64,000 bases of DNA from Curtobacterium sp. MCJR17_055 (GTDB taxonomy: Bacteria; Actinomycetota; Actinomycetes; Actinomycetales; Microbacteriaceae): the NCBI RefSeq assembly GCF_003224335.1, contig NZ_QKLF01000005.1, positions 1-64,000 on the forward strand. Direction: 5' to 3'. The position numbers were made by a program, and so were the translations under genes. The notes beneath the pieces are model-generated. The model ran no database searches, had not been told where the DNA came from, and saw only the letters and a list, made by a program, of their open reading frames with translations. Of this stretch, positions 41,895 to 53,657 are shown piece by piece (positions within the stretch are counted from its first letter, which is position 1; every line of letters starts with the position of its first letter).

Positions 41895-44033
41895 ATGACC
41901 ATCGCACCGACCGACCAGTTGACGGCCCTGAGCGAGGACGAGGTCGTCACCCACTCGTACGTCAAGCACGTCGCGCTGCCCTCCGGCGGCACCCTCGCGC
42001 TCATCACGCTCGACAACGGCAAGGACTACAAGCGACCCTCGACGCTCGGGCCGCGCACGATGCGTGAGCTGTCCGACGTGCTCGACGGGCTCCGCGCTTC
42101 GGCGGCGGCGGGCGACATCCAGGCCGTCGCCGTCACCGGCAAGGAGTACTGCTTCGCCGCGGGCGCCGACCTCTCGCAGGCTGCCGCACTGCCCTCGCGC
42201 GAGGTCGCGCACGAGCTCGGCGTCCTCGGGCACGCCACCCTCCGCAAGTTCAGCGAGCTCGGGGTCCCGTCGTTCGCGTTCGTCAACGGCATCGCGCTCG
42301 GCGGCGGGCTCGAGGTCGCGCTGCACTGCACGTACCGCGTGTTCTCGTCCGCCGCGCAGGGCATCGGGCTGCCCGAGGTGTTCCTCGGCATCATCCCCGG
42401 CTGGGGCGGCGCGACGCTGCTCCCCCGGCTCATCGGTCCCGAGAAGGCCCTCCGGGTCATCGTGGAGAACCCGCTGAAGAACAACCGCCTGATGGACGGC
42501 AAGGCCGCGGTCGAGCTCGGCATCGGCGACGCGCTCATCCCGTCGGTGACGTTCCTGCCGTCCGCGGTCGCCTGGGCCGACGGCGTCGTGGCGGGCCGGA
42601 CCAAGGTCACGCGGAAGAACGAACCCGGGATGCTCGAGAAGGCAGCCTGGGGCACGGTCGTCAAGGTCGCACGCAGCCAGGTCGCGTCGAAGATCGGCAC
42701 GGTCCCGAAGTCCCCGTTCCGTGCGCTCGACCTCGTCGCAGCGGCGAAGTCGGGATCGCTCGACGAGCGGTTCGCGGGCGAGGACGACGCCCTCGCCGAC
42801 CTCCTGGCCGGCGACCAGTTCGCCGCGTCGATGTACGCGTTCGACCTCGTGCAGAAGCGGGCCAAGCGTCCCGTCGGTGCCCCCGAGGGCGTCGACGCGA
42901 AGAAGACCACGAAGGTCGGCGTCCTCGGTGCCGGGCTCATGGCGTCGCAGTTCGCCCTGCTCTTCGCCCGCCGTCTCGGTGTGCCCGTCGTCATCACCGA
43001 CGTGTCGCAGGAGCGGGTCGACGCGGGCGTGGCGCGGATCGCCGGTGAGGTCGCGAAGCTCCTCGAGAAGGGCCGCATCTCCCCCGACGACGCGAACCGC
43101 ATCACCGGGCTCGTCTCCGGGTCGGTGTCCTACGACGCGTTCGCCGACGCCGATTGGGTCATCGAGGCGGTCTTCGAGGAGATGAGCGTCAAGCAGGAGG
43201 TGTTCCGCAAGATCGAGCAGGTCATCGCGCCGGACGCGATCCTCGCGACGAACACGTCGTCGCTGTCCGTCGACGAGATGGCCTCGGTCCTGACGAACCC
43301 CGAGCGTCTGGTCGGCTTCCACTTCTTCAACCCGGTCGCGGTGATGCCGCTGCTCGAGGTGGTGCGGGCGGCGAAGACCTCCGACGAGGCACTCGCCACC
43401 GCGCTCGCGGTCGCGAAGGCCCTGAAGAAGACGGCGATCGTCACCGCCGACCAGCCGGGCTTCGTCGTCAACCGGGTGCTCGCCCGGGTGCTCGGCGAGG
43501 CCATGCGCGGCGTCGAGGAGGGCACCTCCTTCGAGACCGTCGCCGAGGGGGCCGCTCCCCTGGGCCTGCCGATGTCGCCGTTCGAGCTGCTCGAGCTCGT
43601 CGGCCTGCCCGTGGGCGCGCACGTGCTCGACTCGCACCACGCTGCGTGGCCGGAGCGCTTCTACCCGGGCGACGGACTGAAGCGGATCGCCGAGCACGGC
43701 ACGATCCTGACCCGCGACAAGAAGGGCAACGCGACCGGGTACGACCCCGCCGCCGTGAAGCTCGTCGCGCCGTCGAAGAAGGACGCGAAGCCGGTCGACG
43801 CTGCCGAGATGCAGCGCCGGTTCGAGGACGCCCTGGCCGACGAGGTGCACCGCATGCTCGAGGACCACGTGGTCGAGCACGTCGAGGAGATCGACCTCGG
43901 GCTCATCCTCGGCGCGGGCTACCCGTTCCAGGCCGGCGGCATCAGCCCGTACCTCGACCGCAGCGGAGCCTCGGAGCGCGTCTTCGGCGGCACGTTCCAC
44001 GAGCCGCGGATCGTCGGCCCCGCGAGCCGCTAG
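41895..44033 (+). CDS. FadB-like multifunctional enoyl-CoA hydratase/3-hydroxyacyl-CoA dehydrogenase
   Basis: Beta-oxidation alpha subunit, 712 residues. The crotonase domain (about 1-300) has AAGADLSQ and GIGLPEVFLGIIPGWGGATL. The dehydrogenase part starts near 335 with the NAD loop VGVLGAGLMASQFALLFARR, then VGFHFFNPVAVMPLLEVV and QPGFVVNRVLARVLGEAMRG. A segment of about 60 residues after the crotonase core (KARSQVASKI region) suits the trifunctional-enzyme organisation. Works with the adjacent thiolase. Confidence 0.94.
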   Translation: MTIAPTDQLTALSEDEVVTHSYVKHVALPSGGTLALITLDNGKDYKRPSTLGPRTMRELSDVLDGLRASAAAGDIQAVAVTGKEYCFAAGADLSQAAALPSREVAHELGVLGHATLRKFSELGVPSFAFVNGIALGGGLEVALHCTYRVFSSAAQGIGLPEVFLGIIPGWGGATLLPRLIGPEKALRVIVENPLKNNRLMDGKAAVELGIGDALIPSVTFLPSAVAWADGVVAGRTKVTRKNEPGMLEKAAWGTVVKVARSQVASKIGTVPKSPFRALDLVAAAKSGSLDERFAGEDDALADLLAGDQFAASMYAFDLVQKRAKRPVGAPEGVDAKKTTKVGVLGAGLMASQFALLFARRLGVPVVITDVSQERVDAGVARIAGEVAKLLEKGRISPDDANRITGLVSGSVSYDAFADADWVIEAVFEEMSVKQEVFRKIEQVIAPDAILATNTSSLSVDEMASVLTNPERLVGFHFFNPVAVMPLLEVVRAAKTSDEALATALAVAKALKKTAIVTADQPGFVVNRVLARVLGEAMRGVEEGTSFETVAEGAAPLGLPMSPFELLELVGLPVGAHVLDSHHAAWPERFYPGDGLKRIAEHGTILTRDKKGNATGYDPAAVKLVAPSKKDAKPVDAAEMQRRFEDALADEVHRMLEDHVVEHVEEIDLGLILGAGYPFQAGGISPYLDRSGASERVFGGTFHEPRIVGPASR

Positions 44034-44051
44034 CCCGGCGCCAGCCGGACC

Positions 44052-44113
44052 CGCACAACAGGAACCGCCTCGAACCACGGACGTCCGTGGTTCGAGGCGG
44101 TTCCTGTTGTGCG
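44052..44113. terminator. Perfect 62-bp palindrome between fadB-like gene and dxs
   Basis: Two perfect 31-bp arms, 44052-44082 and 44083-44113, meet with no spacer at GGAC|GTCC. Lying between convergent genes, it would form a long hairpin in either transcript and is most simply a bidirectional terminator. It is the longest perfect inverted repeat in the window. Confidence 0.85.
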
Positions 44114-44183
44114 CGGCCGAAGTGCGCCACGGCTGCGGCTGCGGGCGCGGGTCGGCGGGGTCCGCCCGGGCAGCGCCCGGCGT

Positions 44184-46118
44184 TCAGCGCTCGGCGGACT
44201 CCCGCGAGCGGGCCGGCTTCGCCTGGGGCACCTTCGTGCCGACGACCTGGTCGATGACGTCGCGGGCGATGGCCTGCGCCGTCAGCCCGGCGTCAGCGAG
44301 GATCTGGGTCCGGCTGGCGTGGTCGATGAACTCGTCCGGGAGTCCGAGCTCGTTCACACCGGTGTCGACCCCGGCAGCGCGGAGGTCCTGCCGCAGCCGG
44401 GTGCCCACACCGCCGACCCGGACGCCGTCCTCGATGGTGATGACGAGTCGGTGGTCGCGGGACAGGTCGATGAGCGACACCGGGATCGGGACGACCCAAC
44501 GCGGGTCGACGACGGTCACGCCGATGCCCTGCGCCTCGAGGAGCGCCGCCGCCTCGATCGCGGTCGGCACCATCGACCCGACGGCCACGACGAGGACGTC
44601 CGGTTCCTGGTCGTCGGCGGGCCTCCGGAGCACGTCCACCCCGTCCGCCAGCCGTTCGACCGCGGGGATGTCCGGTCCGACCTGGCCCTTCGACCACCGG
44701 AGCACGGTCGGGGCGTCGTCGACGGCCACGGCCTCCCGGAACTCCTCGCGGAGGGTCGCAGCGTCGCGCGGGGCGGCGATCCGGATGCCGGGCACGACCT
44801 GCAGGAGCGCGAGGTCCCACATGCCGTGGTGCGACGGACCGTCGGGGCCGGTGATGCCCGCGCGGTCGAGCACGAACGTGACGCCGGCCCGGTGCAGGGC
44901 GACGTCCATGAGCACCTGGTCGAACGCGCGGTTGAGGAACGTCGCGTAGAGGGCGACGACGGGGTGCAGACCGCCGTAGGCGAGCCCTGCAGCGGTCGTC
45001 ACGGCGTGCTGCTCGGCGATGCCGACGTCGTAGACACGGTCGGGGTGCGCCTGCTCGAAGAGGTGCAGGCCGGTCGGCCGGAGCATCGCGGCCGTGATCG
45101 CGACGATGCGGGGGTCCTCGTGCCCGACCTCGGCGAGGGTGGTCGCGAAGACCGAGGTCCACGACGGACCCGACGACACGTCGAGCGACTCCCCGGTCTC
45201 GGGGTCGATGTGCCCGACGGCGTGGAACTGGTCCGCCTGGTCGCGGAGCGCCGGCGCGAAGCCGTGGCCCTTCTCCGTGATGGCGTGCACGATGACCGGG
45301 GACCCGTAGCCCTTCGCCTGCCGGAGCGCCGCCTCCATCGCCTGCTGGTCGTGCCCGTCGACGGGGCCGACGTACTTGATGTCGAGGTTCGAGTACAACG
45401 CCTCGTTGTTCGTGAACCGGGACAGGAACCCGTGCAGGCCACCCCGGAGTCCCCGGTACACCGCTCGGCCGGGCGCCCCGAAGAGGTCGGCCGCCGCACG
45501 GCTCTTCTCGTACAGCGTGCGGTACTCACGACGGGTCCGCACCGAGCTGAGGAAGCGGGCCATGCCGCCGATCGTCGGCGCGTAGGACCGGCCGTTGTCG
45601 TTGACGACGATGACCAGTCGACGGTCGTTCTGGTCGGAGATGTTGTTGAGCGCCTCCCAGGTCATCCCGCCGGTGAGGGCACCGTCGCCGACGACGGCGA
45701 CGACCGTGCGGTCGCTCTGCCCCGTCTGCTGGAACGCGCGGGAGATCCCGTCCGCCCAGGACAGCGACGACGACGCATGCGAGGACTCCACGATGTCGTG
45801 CTCCGACTCGCTCCGCTGCGGGTACCCGGCGATCCCGCCACGCTCGCGGAGGTGCGAGAAGTCCTGCCGTCCGGTGACGAGCTTGTGCACGTAGGACTGG
45901 TGCCCGGTGTCGAACACGATCGGGTCGTGCGGCGAGTCGAACACGCGGTGCATCGCGAGCGTGAGCTCGACGACGCCGAGGTTCGGCCCGAGGTGCCCGC
46001 CGGTCTTCGCGACCTCGGCGACCAGGAAGCTGCGGATCTCCGCTGCGAGGCCGGTCATCTGCGCGTCGGAGAGACGCTTCAGGTCGCGCGGCGACGTGAT
46101 GCTGGCGAGCAGGCTCAC
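44184..46118 (-). CDS. dxs: 1-deoxy-D-xylulose-5-phosphate synthase
   Basis: First enzyme of the MEP isoprenoid pathway: TPP-dependent condensation of pyruvate and glyceraldehyde-3-phosphate. 644 residues. The TPP-binding motif begins VVAVVGDGALTGGMTWEALN with NISD; the transketolase middle has YDVGIAEQHAVTTAAGLAYG and DRAGITGPDGPSHHG; a transketolase C domain follows. The GTG at 46118 follows AAAGGA and gives the usual opening SLLASITSPRDLKRLS. Confidence 0.96.
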   Translation of the reverse strand: MSLLASITSPRDLKRLSDAQMTGLAAEIRSFLVAEVAKTGGHLGPNLGVVELTLAMHRVFDSPHDPIVFDTGHQSYVHKLVTGRQDFSHLRERGGIAGYPQRSESEHDIVESSHASSSLSWADGISRAFQQTGQSDRTVVAVVGDGALTGGMTWEALNNISDQNDRRLVIVVNDNGRSYAPTIGGMARFLSSVRTRREYRTLYEKSRAAADLFGAPGRAVYRGLRGGLHGFLSRFTNNEALYSNLDIKYVGPVDGHDQQAMEAALRQAKGYGSPVIVHAITEKGHGFAPALRDQADQFHAVGHIDPETGESLDVSSGPSWTSVFATTLAEVGHEDPRIVAITAAMLRPTGLHLFEQAHPDRVYDVGIAEQHAVTTAAGLAYGGLHPVVALYATFLNRAFDQVLMDVALHRAGVTFVLDRAGITGPDGPSHHGMWDLALLQVVPGIRIAAPRDAATLREEFREAVAVDDAPTVLRWSKGQVGPDIPAVERLADGVDVLRRPADDQEPDVLVVAVGSMVPTAIEAAALLEAQGIGVTVVDPRWVVPIPVSLIDLSRDHRLVITIEDGVRVGGVGTRLRQDLRAAGVDTGVNELGLPDEFIDHASRTQILADAGLTAQAIARDVIDQVVGTKVPQAKPARSRESAER

Positions 46119-46174
46119 GGGCGATCCTTTCGTGCGGTGTCGGCCCACTCTATGCGCGTGACCCGACAGCAGAC

Positions 46175-46208
46175 GGGCGGCCCGCCACCAGCTGGTGACG
46201 GGCCTCCC
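46175..46208. terminator. Imperfect hairpin between acnA end and dxs start
   Basis: 17-base arms 46175-46191 and 46192-46208 with two mismatches, centred on CAGCTG. It contains the CGGGCCTCCC side of the ACGGGAGGC family. It follows the acnA stop (read leftward it lies upstream of it), so it more likely belongs to the dxs leader or acts as an insulator. Confidence 0.45.
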
Positions 46209-46246
46209 GGAGGTGTCGTGCTCGCGTCGACGACCGCGTCGGGATG

Positions 46247-49084
<2,838 letters not shown>

Positions 49085-49154
49085 TGTGCCGCCTCCTGAG
49101 TTGATCGGTGTGCCCTCATCCTCGCGGGCCGCGGGACGTCCCACCAGCAAGGTG

Positions 49155-49210
49155 AACCTAAACCCGAGGACGCCGTCGTGCCCGGGCGGAAGTGTCTTGA
49201 CGTCGAGACA
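49155..49210 (-). promoter_or_regulatory. acnA upstream region with near-palindrome and DtxR/IdeR-like half-site
   Basis: TGTCTTGACGTCGAGACA (49193-49210) is an 18-bp palindrome with one mismatch. TTAGGTT, read leftward at 49161-49155, equals one half of a DtxR/IdeR box. Both lie 71-126 bases upstream of the acnA start. Operator function is inferred; the regulator is not encoded next to the gene. Confidence 0.35.
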
Positions 49211-49213
49211 ACT

Positions 49214-49984
49214 CTACACCGCGGCCGGTTCGTCCCGGACGAAGACGGTCCGGACGAGCAGCCACGTCACCCAGAGCAGCGCGGCGTACAAGGGCACGCC
49301 GGCGATGAGCTTGATGCCCGCGAGCAACTCGACCTGCGCGGTCAGCCAGAGCGGGATCTCGAAGGCGAGGCGGAAGGCGAACAGTCCGGCCCACATCCAC
49401 GTCGCGACCGTGAGCACCCGACGCTTCGCCGGGTCGTCCCGCCAGTCGTGCCCGTCCTCGTCGCCCGGGACGAGGAGACCGACGACCAGGCCGATGAGCG
49501 GTCGCCGGATCGCCAGGGTCACGAGGATCACCGCGAGGAACACCGCGTTGATGACGATGCCCGGGATGAAGTTGCTCTCCGCCCGGCCGGTCAGCAGCGC
49601 GAGGCCCGCCGAGATCGCGACACCGAAGATGCCCGCGAAGGACATCATGATCGACTGCCGCTGCACCAGACGGAGCACCACGAAGACGAGCCCGATCGCG
49701 ACCGGGACGACGACGCTCGGCACGACCTCCTTCGTCACCGCGTAGACGATGAGGAACGCGAAGCCGGGCAGCACCGACTCGGCGAGCCCGCGCACCCCGC
49801 CGACCGCGGTCAGCAGGGCCCTGCCCGACGGCGCCTCTCCCGGGGCGACCTGCCCGATGCCGGCGCTCCGTACGGCGTCCCGGAGCTGGGCCTGGAGCGA
49901 GAGCGGCTCCGCCCGCTCCTCGGCGTACGGGTCGCGCTCGGGCGCGACCCCGTCCGGACGTGGGCGGTCGTCGTGGTCCGTCAC
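49214..49984 (-). CDS. DUF3159 membrane protein
   Basis: Actinobacterial integral membrane protein of 256 residues with about five or six helices (VLPGFAFLIVYAVTKEVVPS; VVVPVAIGLVFVVLRLVQRQ; SFAGIFGVAISAGLALLTGR; FIPGIVINAVFLAVILVTLA). DUF3159 function is unknown. The GTG at 49984 follows TGGAGG. It belongs to the conserved dut-DUF3710-DUF3159 series. Confidence 0.92.
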   Translation of the reverse strand: MTDHDDRPRPDGVAPERDPYAEERAEPLSLQAQLRDAVRSAGIGQVAPGEAPSGRALLTAVGGVRGLAESVLPGFAFLIVYAVTKEVVPSVVVPVAIGLVFVVLRLVQRQSIMMSFAGIFGVAISAGLALLTGRAESNFIPGIVINAVFLAVILVTLAIRRPLIGLVVGLLVPGDEDGHDWRDDPAKRRVLTVATWMWAGLFAFRLAFEIPLWLTAQVELLAGIKLIAGVPLYAALLWVTWLLVRTVFVRDEPAAV

Positions 49985-50025
49985 CGGGCCTCCAGGCTGG
50001 GTCGAGCGTTCGGCCGGCGGCCGGG

Positions 50026-50745
50026 TCAGATGGTCGACTGCGTCGACTTCGGCATGTGCAGCGGGATGAGGTCGCGCGGCGGCATCGGCGTCGTGCCCCG
50101 CACGACGACGACGCTGCGGAACAGCTCCTCGATGTCCGCGGAGTCCTCGGGTCGGTCGGCTGCCTTGCCGGCGATCACCCCGCGGAGGAACCAGCGCGGG
50201 CCGTCGACGCCGACGAACCGGGCCGCGCGGACGCCGTCCGTGACGCCGGCGCCGCCGACGACGGGGACCTGTGCGCGGAGCTCGGGGCCGAAGGGGCCGT
50301 CGACCTCGGTCACGACACCGCCCTGCTGCTCGATCTGCTCGGCGATCTGCGCGCGGATCTCGTGCCAGAGACCGGTGGTCCGCGGGGCGGCGAACGGCTG
50401 CACCTGCAGGGTGGACTCGTCGAAGTCGAGCCCGACCGCGACGACGCGCTTCGAGTCCTCCTCCACCTCGAGCCGGAGGTGCAGGCCCTCGCGCGGCAGG
50501 ATCTTCACGCCGCCGAGGTCCACGTAGGGTCGCACGAGGTTCGCCTCGGTCTCGTCGAGCGGGCCGTTCTCGCTGCGGTCGGCGGGGGCGGACTTGTCGG
50601 TCGACTCGGTGGCGAGCACCTCGTCCAGCCCGGCGTCGGCATCGTCGGCGAGTTCGATCTCGGGCGTCGGCCCGGCCACCTCGACGTCGTCCACCACGGC
50701 CTCGGCGACCTCGACCTCGTCGCGCTTGCGTCGTCCGATCCTCAT
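50026..50745 (-). CDS. DUF3710 family protein
   Basis: 239-residue soluble actinobacterial protein. An acidic disordered amino end (about 1-70) precedes the DUF3710 domain (YVDLGGVKILPREGLHLRLE; LQVQPFAAPRTTGLWHEIRA; GPRWFLRGVIAGKA). Function unknown. The ATG overlaps the dut stop (ATGA). Confidence 0.92.
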   Translation of the reverse strand: MRIGRRKRDEVEVAEAVVDDVEVAGPTPEIELADDADAGLDEVLATESTDKSAPADRSENGPLDETEANLVRPYVDLGGVKILPREGLHLRLEVEEDSKRVVAVGLDFDESTLQVQPFAAPRTTGLWHEIRAQIAEQIEQQGGVVTEVDGPFGPELRAQVPVVGGAGVTDGVRAARFVGVDGPRWFLRGVIAGKAADRPEDSADIEELFRSVVVVRGTTPMPPRDLIPLHMPKSTQSTI

Positions 50746-51305
50746 GACCGCGTCCCTTCTCGACCCTGTTCGTGCATGTCGACGGGCGTCGCCGCGCCGT
50801 CGTGTCCGTCGGTGCCCGCGTCCCGTCGGGCGTCCCCCACGCCGTAGACGCCCGGGTGCCCGCCCTGGTCGTCACGGTAGCCCGACGAGCCGAAGCCGTC
50901 CTGGCCGCGGACGCTCTCCGGCAGGTCGGCGACCCGTGTGAACGTCACCCGCGGGACGGGGAGGACCACGAGCTGCGCGATCCGGTCTCCGACCTGGACG
51001 GCGTAGGGCTCGGTGGCGTCCGTGTTGAGCAGCGCCACCTTGACCTCGCCGCGGTAGCCGGAGTCGATCGTGCCGGGGGCGTTGACGATCGTGATGCCGT
51101 GCTTCGCCGCGAGCCCGCTCCGGGGCACCACGAACCCGACGTGCCCCTCGGGGAGGGCGATCGCCACACCGGTCCCCACCAGGCGCCGCTGTCCGGGCGC
51201 GAGGACGAACGCCTCGGCCGAGACGAGGTCGGCCCCGGCGTCACCGGGTTTCGCGAAGACGGGAGCGGCATCCCCGGTCCAGAGCACGTCGACTGCATCG
51301 GTCAC
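50742..51305 (-). CDS. dut: dUTP diphosphatase
   Basis: Hydrolyses dUTP to dUMP, keeping uracil out of DNA and supplying dTMP synthesis. 187 residues: motif 1 PGDAGADLVSAEAF, motif 2 VPRSGLAAKHG, motif 3 VNAPGTIDSGYRGEVKV, motif 4 RIAQLVVLPV, motif 5 GFGSSGY. A tail of about 40 residues beyond motif 5 (GVYGVGDARRDAGTDGHDG) is unusual and probably disordered. GTG start at 51305. Confidence 0.95.
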   Translation of the reverse strand: MTDAVDVLWTGDAAPVFAKPGDAGADLVSAEAFVLAPGQRRLVGTGVAIALPEGHVGFVVPRSGLAAKHGITIVNAPGTIDSGYRGEVKVALLNTDATEPYAVQVGDRIAQLVVLPVPRVTFTRVADLPESVRGQDGFGSSGYRDDQGGHPGVYGVGDARRDAGTDGHDGAATPVDMHEQGREGTRS

Positions 51306-51388
51306 GAGTCGAGGGTAGTGCAGACCGTGACCGATCCGTGACCTGGCTCGGAGCACGCAGCGATGCATGGTCGAATGGAGGGGTGACC

Positions 51389-51844
51389 GTGTACCGCGAA
51401 CGACTGTGGGCGCCGCCCGCCCTGTACCTGGCGACGGCGCTCGTCGTCCCCGCGAGCCTCCTCGTGTTCCTCCCCATCAGCGTGACGGCCGGTGTCGTCG
51501 TCGCGATCGGGATGGAACTCGCCGTGCTCGTGCTGCTGTGGGTCCTGGCCCCCGTCATCGAGGTGACCGAGACCGAGTTCCGTGCGGGCCGGGCACACCT
51601 GCCCCGCACCGCGGTGGGTGCCGTCGAGGGCTTCACGGGCGCAGCCGCCACGAGCCAGCGCGGCCCGCAGCTCGACGCGCGGGCGTGGACGCTCTTCCGC
51701 GGCTACGTGCACGGCGTGGTGAAGGTCGAGGTCCGCGACGACGCCGACCCCACGCCCTACTGGCTCGTGAGCGTGCGGCACCCGGATGCCGTCACCCGCG
51801 CACTCACCGGCTCCGCCGCCACCCCCGGCAGCGACCGGCGCTGA
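51389..51844 (+). CDS. DUF3093 membrane protein
   Basis: Actinobacterial DUF3093 protein, 151 residues, with two membrane helices near the start (ALYLATALVVPASLLVFLPI; VVVAIGMELAVLVLLWVLAP) and a small soluble domain (FRAGRAHLPRTAVGAVEGFT; YWLVSVRHPDAVTRAL). Function unknown. The GTG at 51389 lies 7 bases after GGAGG; GTG at 51383 is too close to it. Divergent from dut, as in related genomes. Confidence 0.88.
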   Translation: MYRERLWAPPALYLATALVVPASLLVFLPISVTAGVVVAIGMELAVLVLLWVLAPVIEVTETEFRAGRAHLPRTAVGAVEGFTGAAATSQRGPQLDARAWTLFRGYVHGVVKVEVRDDADPTPYWLVSVRHPDAVTRALTGSAATPGSDRR

Positions 51845-51908
51845 CGCCTCGCCGGGGCGGCGCCAGCAGCCCGACGCAGGACCTGCCGACGCGCAGGACC
51901 TCCTGACA

Positions 51909-51950
51909 TGCAGGACGGCCCGCATCCGACTGGATGCGGGCCGTCCTGCA
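51909..51950. terminator. 19-bp-arm terminator
   Basis: Perfect arms 51909-51927 and 51932-51950 with a GACT loop, between the convergent DUF3093 and DUF4193 genes. Confidence 0.88.
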
Positions 51951-51979
51951 CTCGGCAGCGTGCGCCGGCGCTCGTCGCC

Positions 51980-52279
51980 CTACAGAGCGGCGCACTCCAT
52001 GCACACGGGGCCGAGCTTCGTCTCGTGGTCGAGCTGCGAGCGGTGCTTCACGAGGAAGCACTCCACACACGTGAACTCGTCGACCTGCGGGGGGAGGACC
52101 ACGACGTCGAGGTCGACGTCGCTGAGGTCCTGCCCGGCGAGTTCGAAACTGCCGGGGTTGTCGGAATCGTCGTCGACGACCCCCGACATCTTGTCGGGAA
52201 CGCGCTCCTTGAGGGCCTCGATCGACTCCGAGTCAGAGTTGTCGTCGGTCTTCCGAGGGGCGTCGTAATCGGTGGCCAT
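51980..52279 (-). CDS. DUF4193 zinc-ribbon protein
   Basis: 99-residue actinobacterial DUF4193 protein. An acidic first part (DNSDSESIEALKERVPDKMS) is followed by a four-cysteine zinc ribbon: CVEC near residue 72 and CMEC near 95. Function unknown; such proteins are conserved next to dut and sepH. ATG at 52279 (an ATG two codons earlier is possible). Confidence 0.92.
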   Translation of the reverse strand: MATDYDAPRKTDDNSDSESIEALKERVPDKMSGVVDDDSDNPGSFELAGQDLSDVDLDVVVLPPQVDEFTCVECFLVKHRSQLDHETKLGPVCMECAAL

Positions 52280-52330
52280 GCCCATCCATTTCTCGTATCG
52301 AGAGGGTCGTCGCCGGAATCGGCGGCGACA

Positions 52331-52360
52331 GTTTGCACCACGGCCCGTCCGAGTGCAAAC
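52331..52360. promoter_or_regulatory. Inverted repeat in DUF4193-sepH divergent promoter region
   Basis: GTTTGCAC (52331-52338) and GTGCAAAC (52353-52360) are perfect complements 14 bases apart. Each arm supplies a TTGCAC that could serve as a -35; leftward, CAAACT stands 17 bases further on. It may be an operator shared by the divergent genes (inference). Confidence 0.35.
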
Positions 52361-52532
52361 CGGAGCGAGGGGCGGTGCGTTCTGGCCGTGCAACCCGGCG
52401 CACGTCTGCGCCATTCCCGGAGTCGATGACCTGCGCGCGGCACGCCGTGCGCCTCCCCGGAAACTGCCCGGACGGCCTGCATACTCCTCGGGTACGACGC
52501 ACGACCGTACGCAGGCAGCGGAAGGCGGAACC

Positions 52533-53561
52533 ATGCAAGACGTGAGAGTCATCGGAGTCGAATCCGGGTCGCTCCTCCTCGCGACCGACGGCGGGACCGA
52601 GTTCCGGCTGCCGGTCACGGCGTCCCTCGCGGGTCAGGTCCGGCAGGCGAACCCCGAGTCCGGTCCGCAGAAGCGCGTGTCCCCGAAGGACGTGCAGGCG
52701 CGCATCCGCAGTGGCGCCGACGCCGCGGACGTGGCCGCCGCGCTCGGGGTCGAGGTCGACTACGTCCGGCGCTTCGAGGGCCCCGTCCTCGCCGAGCGCG
52801 CGTTCATCCTCGACGCCGCCCGACGTGTCGGCGTCACCCCGGTCGACGACGCATCGCCGGACACCTTCGGCCCGGCCATCACCGCCCGGCTGGAAGCAGG
52901 CGACGCCACGGACATCGCGTGGTCCAGCTGGAAGCACGTGGAGAACGGCTGGCAGGTCCAGGTCCGGTACACCGCGGCCGAGGTCGAGCACGACGCGCAG
53001 TGGCGCTTCGACCCGAAGACCGCGACGCTCGTGCCGGACAACGGGGACGCCCACCGGCTGTCCCACACCGAGGACGAGGGCATCGCTCCCCGACTCCGCG
53101 CCGTCGAGTACGAGCGCCAGGACGAGGACGGCACCCGCTTCGACTCCGGGGCCTTCCACGTCGAGGAGCCAGCCGCCGCGGACGAGACCACGGCCGCGGA
53201 ACCCGCCGAGCGCGCTCCGCTCCGCCCGCCGCTCCCCCGGATCGGTACCGCCTACGTCGAGGAACGCGCGCCCGGCAACGAGACCGCCGACCTGCTCGAG
53301 GCGCTCCGCCGTCGCCGCGGTGAGCGCGAAGCCGCCTCGTTCCCCGAGCAGCAGGACGCACCGCGCGGTCCGGCCGTCGGCGTGGTCGACATCCCCCTGC
53401 ACGGCGCGGACGACTCCGACACCGCCCCGCAGCCCGAGGCCCGTCCCGCCGCCACGAGCGACGGCGACGCGCGCCAGGACCGGCGCAAGCGCAACCGCCG
53501 CGCGATGCCGAGCTGGGACGAGATCGTCTTCGGCACCCGTCCGGACGACGACACCGTCTGA
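52533..53561 (+). CDS. sepH: Septation protein SepH (DUF3071)
   Basis: Actinobacterial cell-division protein that stimulates FtsZ assembly. 342 residues. The amino-terminal domain (ESGSLLLATDGGTEFRLPVT) and helix-turn-helix-like part (DVQARIRSGADAADVAAALG, VEVDYVRRFEGPVLAER) are typical of SepH. A long acidic/arginine-rich disordered carboxyl half ends MPSWDEIVFGTRPDDD, the conserved SepH tail. ATG preceded by GGAAGGCGG. Confidence 0.94.
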   Translation: MQDVRVIGVESGSLLLATDGGTEFRLPVTASLAGQVRQANPESGPQKRVSPKDVQARIRSGADAADVAAALGVEVDYVRRFEGPVLAERAFILDAARRVGVTPVDDASPDTFGPAITARLEAGDATDIAWSSWKHVENGWQVQVRYTAAEVEHDAQWRFDPKTATLVPDNGDAHRLSHTEDEGIAPRLRAVEYERQDEDGTRFDSGAFHVEEPAAADETTAAEPAERAPLRPPLPRIGTAYVEERAPGNETADLLEALRRRRGEREAASFPEQQDAPRGPAVGVVDIPLHGADDSDTAPQPEARPAATSDGDARQDRRKRNRRAMPSWDEIVFGTRPDDDTV

Positions 53562-53577
53562 CCCCGGCCCGCCGTCC

Positions 53578-53619
53578 GACGGGAGGCCCGTCCCACCTCG
53601 GTGGGGCGGGCCTCCCGTC
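53578..53619. terminator. ACGGGAGGC-type terminator after sepH
   Basis: 19-base arms at 53578-53596 and 53601-53619 with a single G-U pair and a CTCG tetraloop, between the convergent sepH and phosphatase-family genes. Strongest example of the hairpin family. Confidence 0.9.
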
Positions 53620-53657
53620 GTCCCGTGCCCGTGCCCGTGCCCGGGTCCGCTCGGGTG

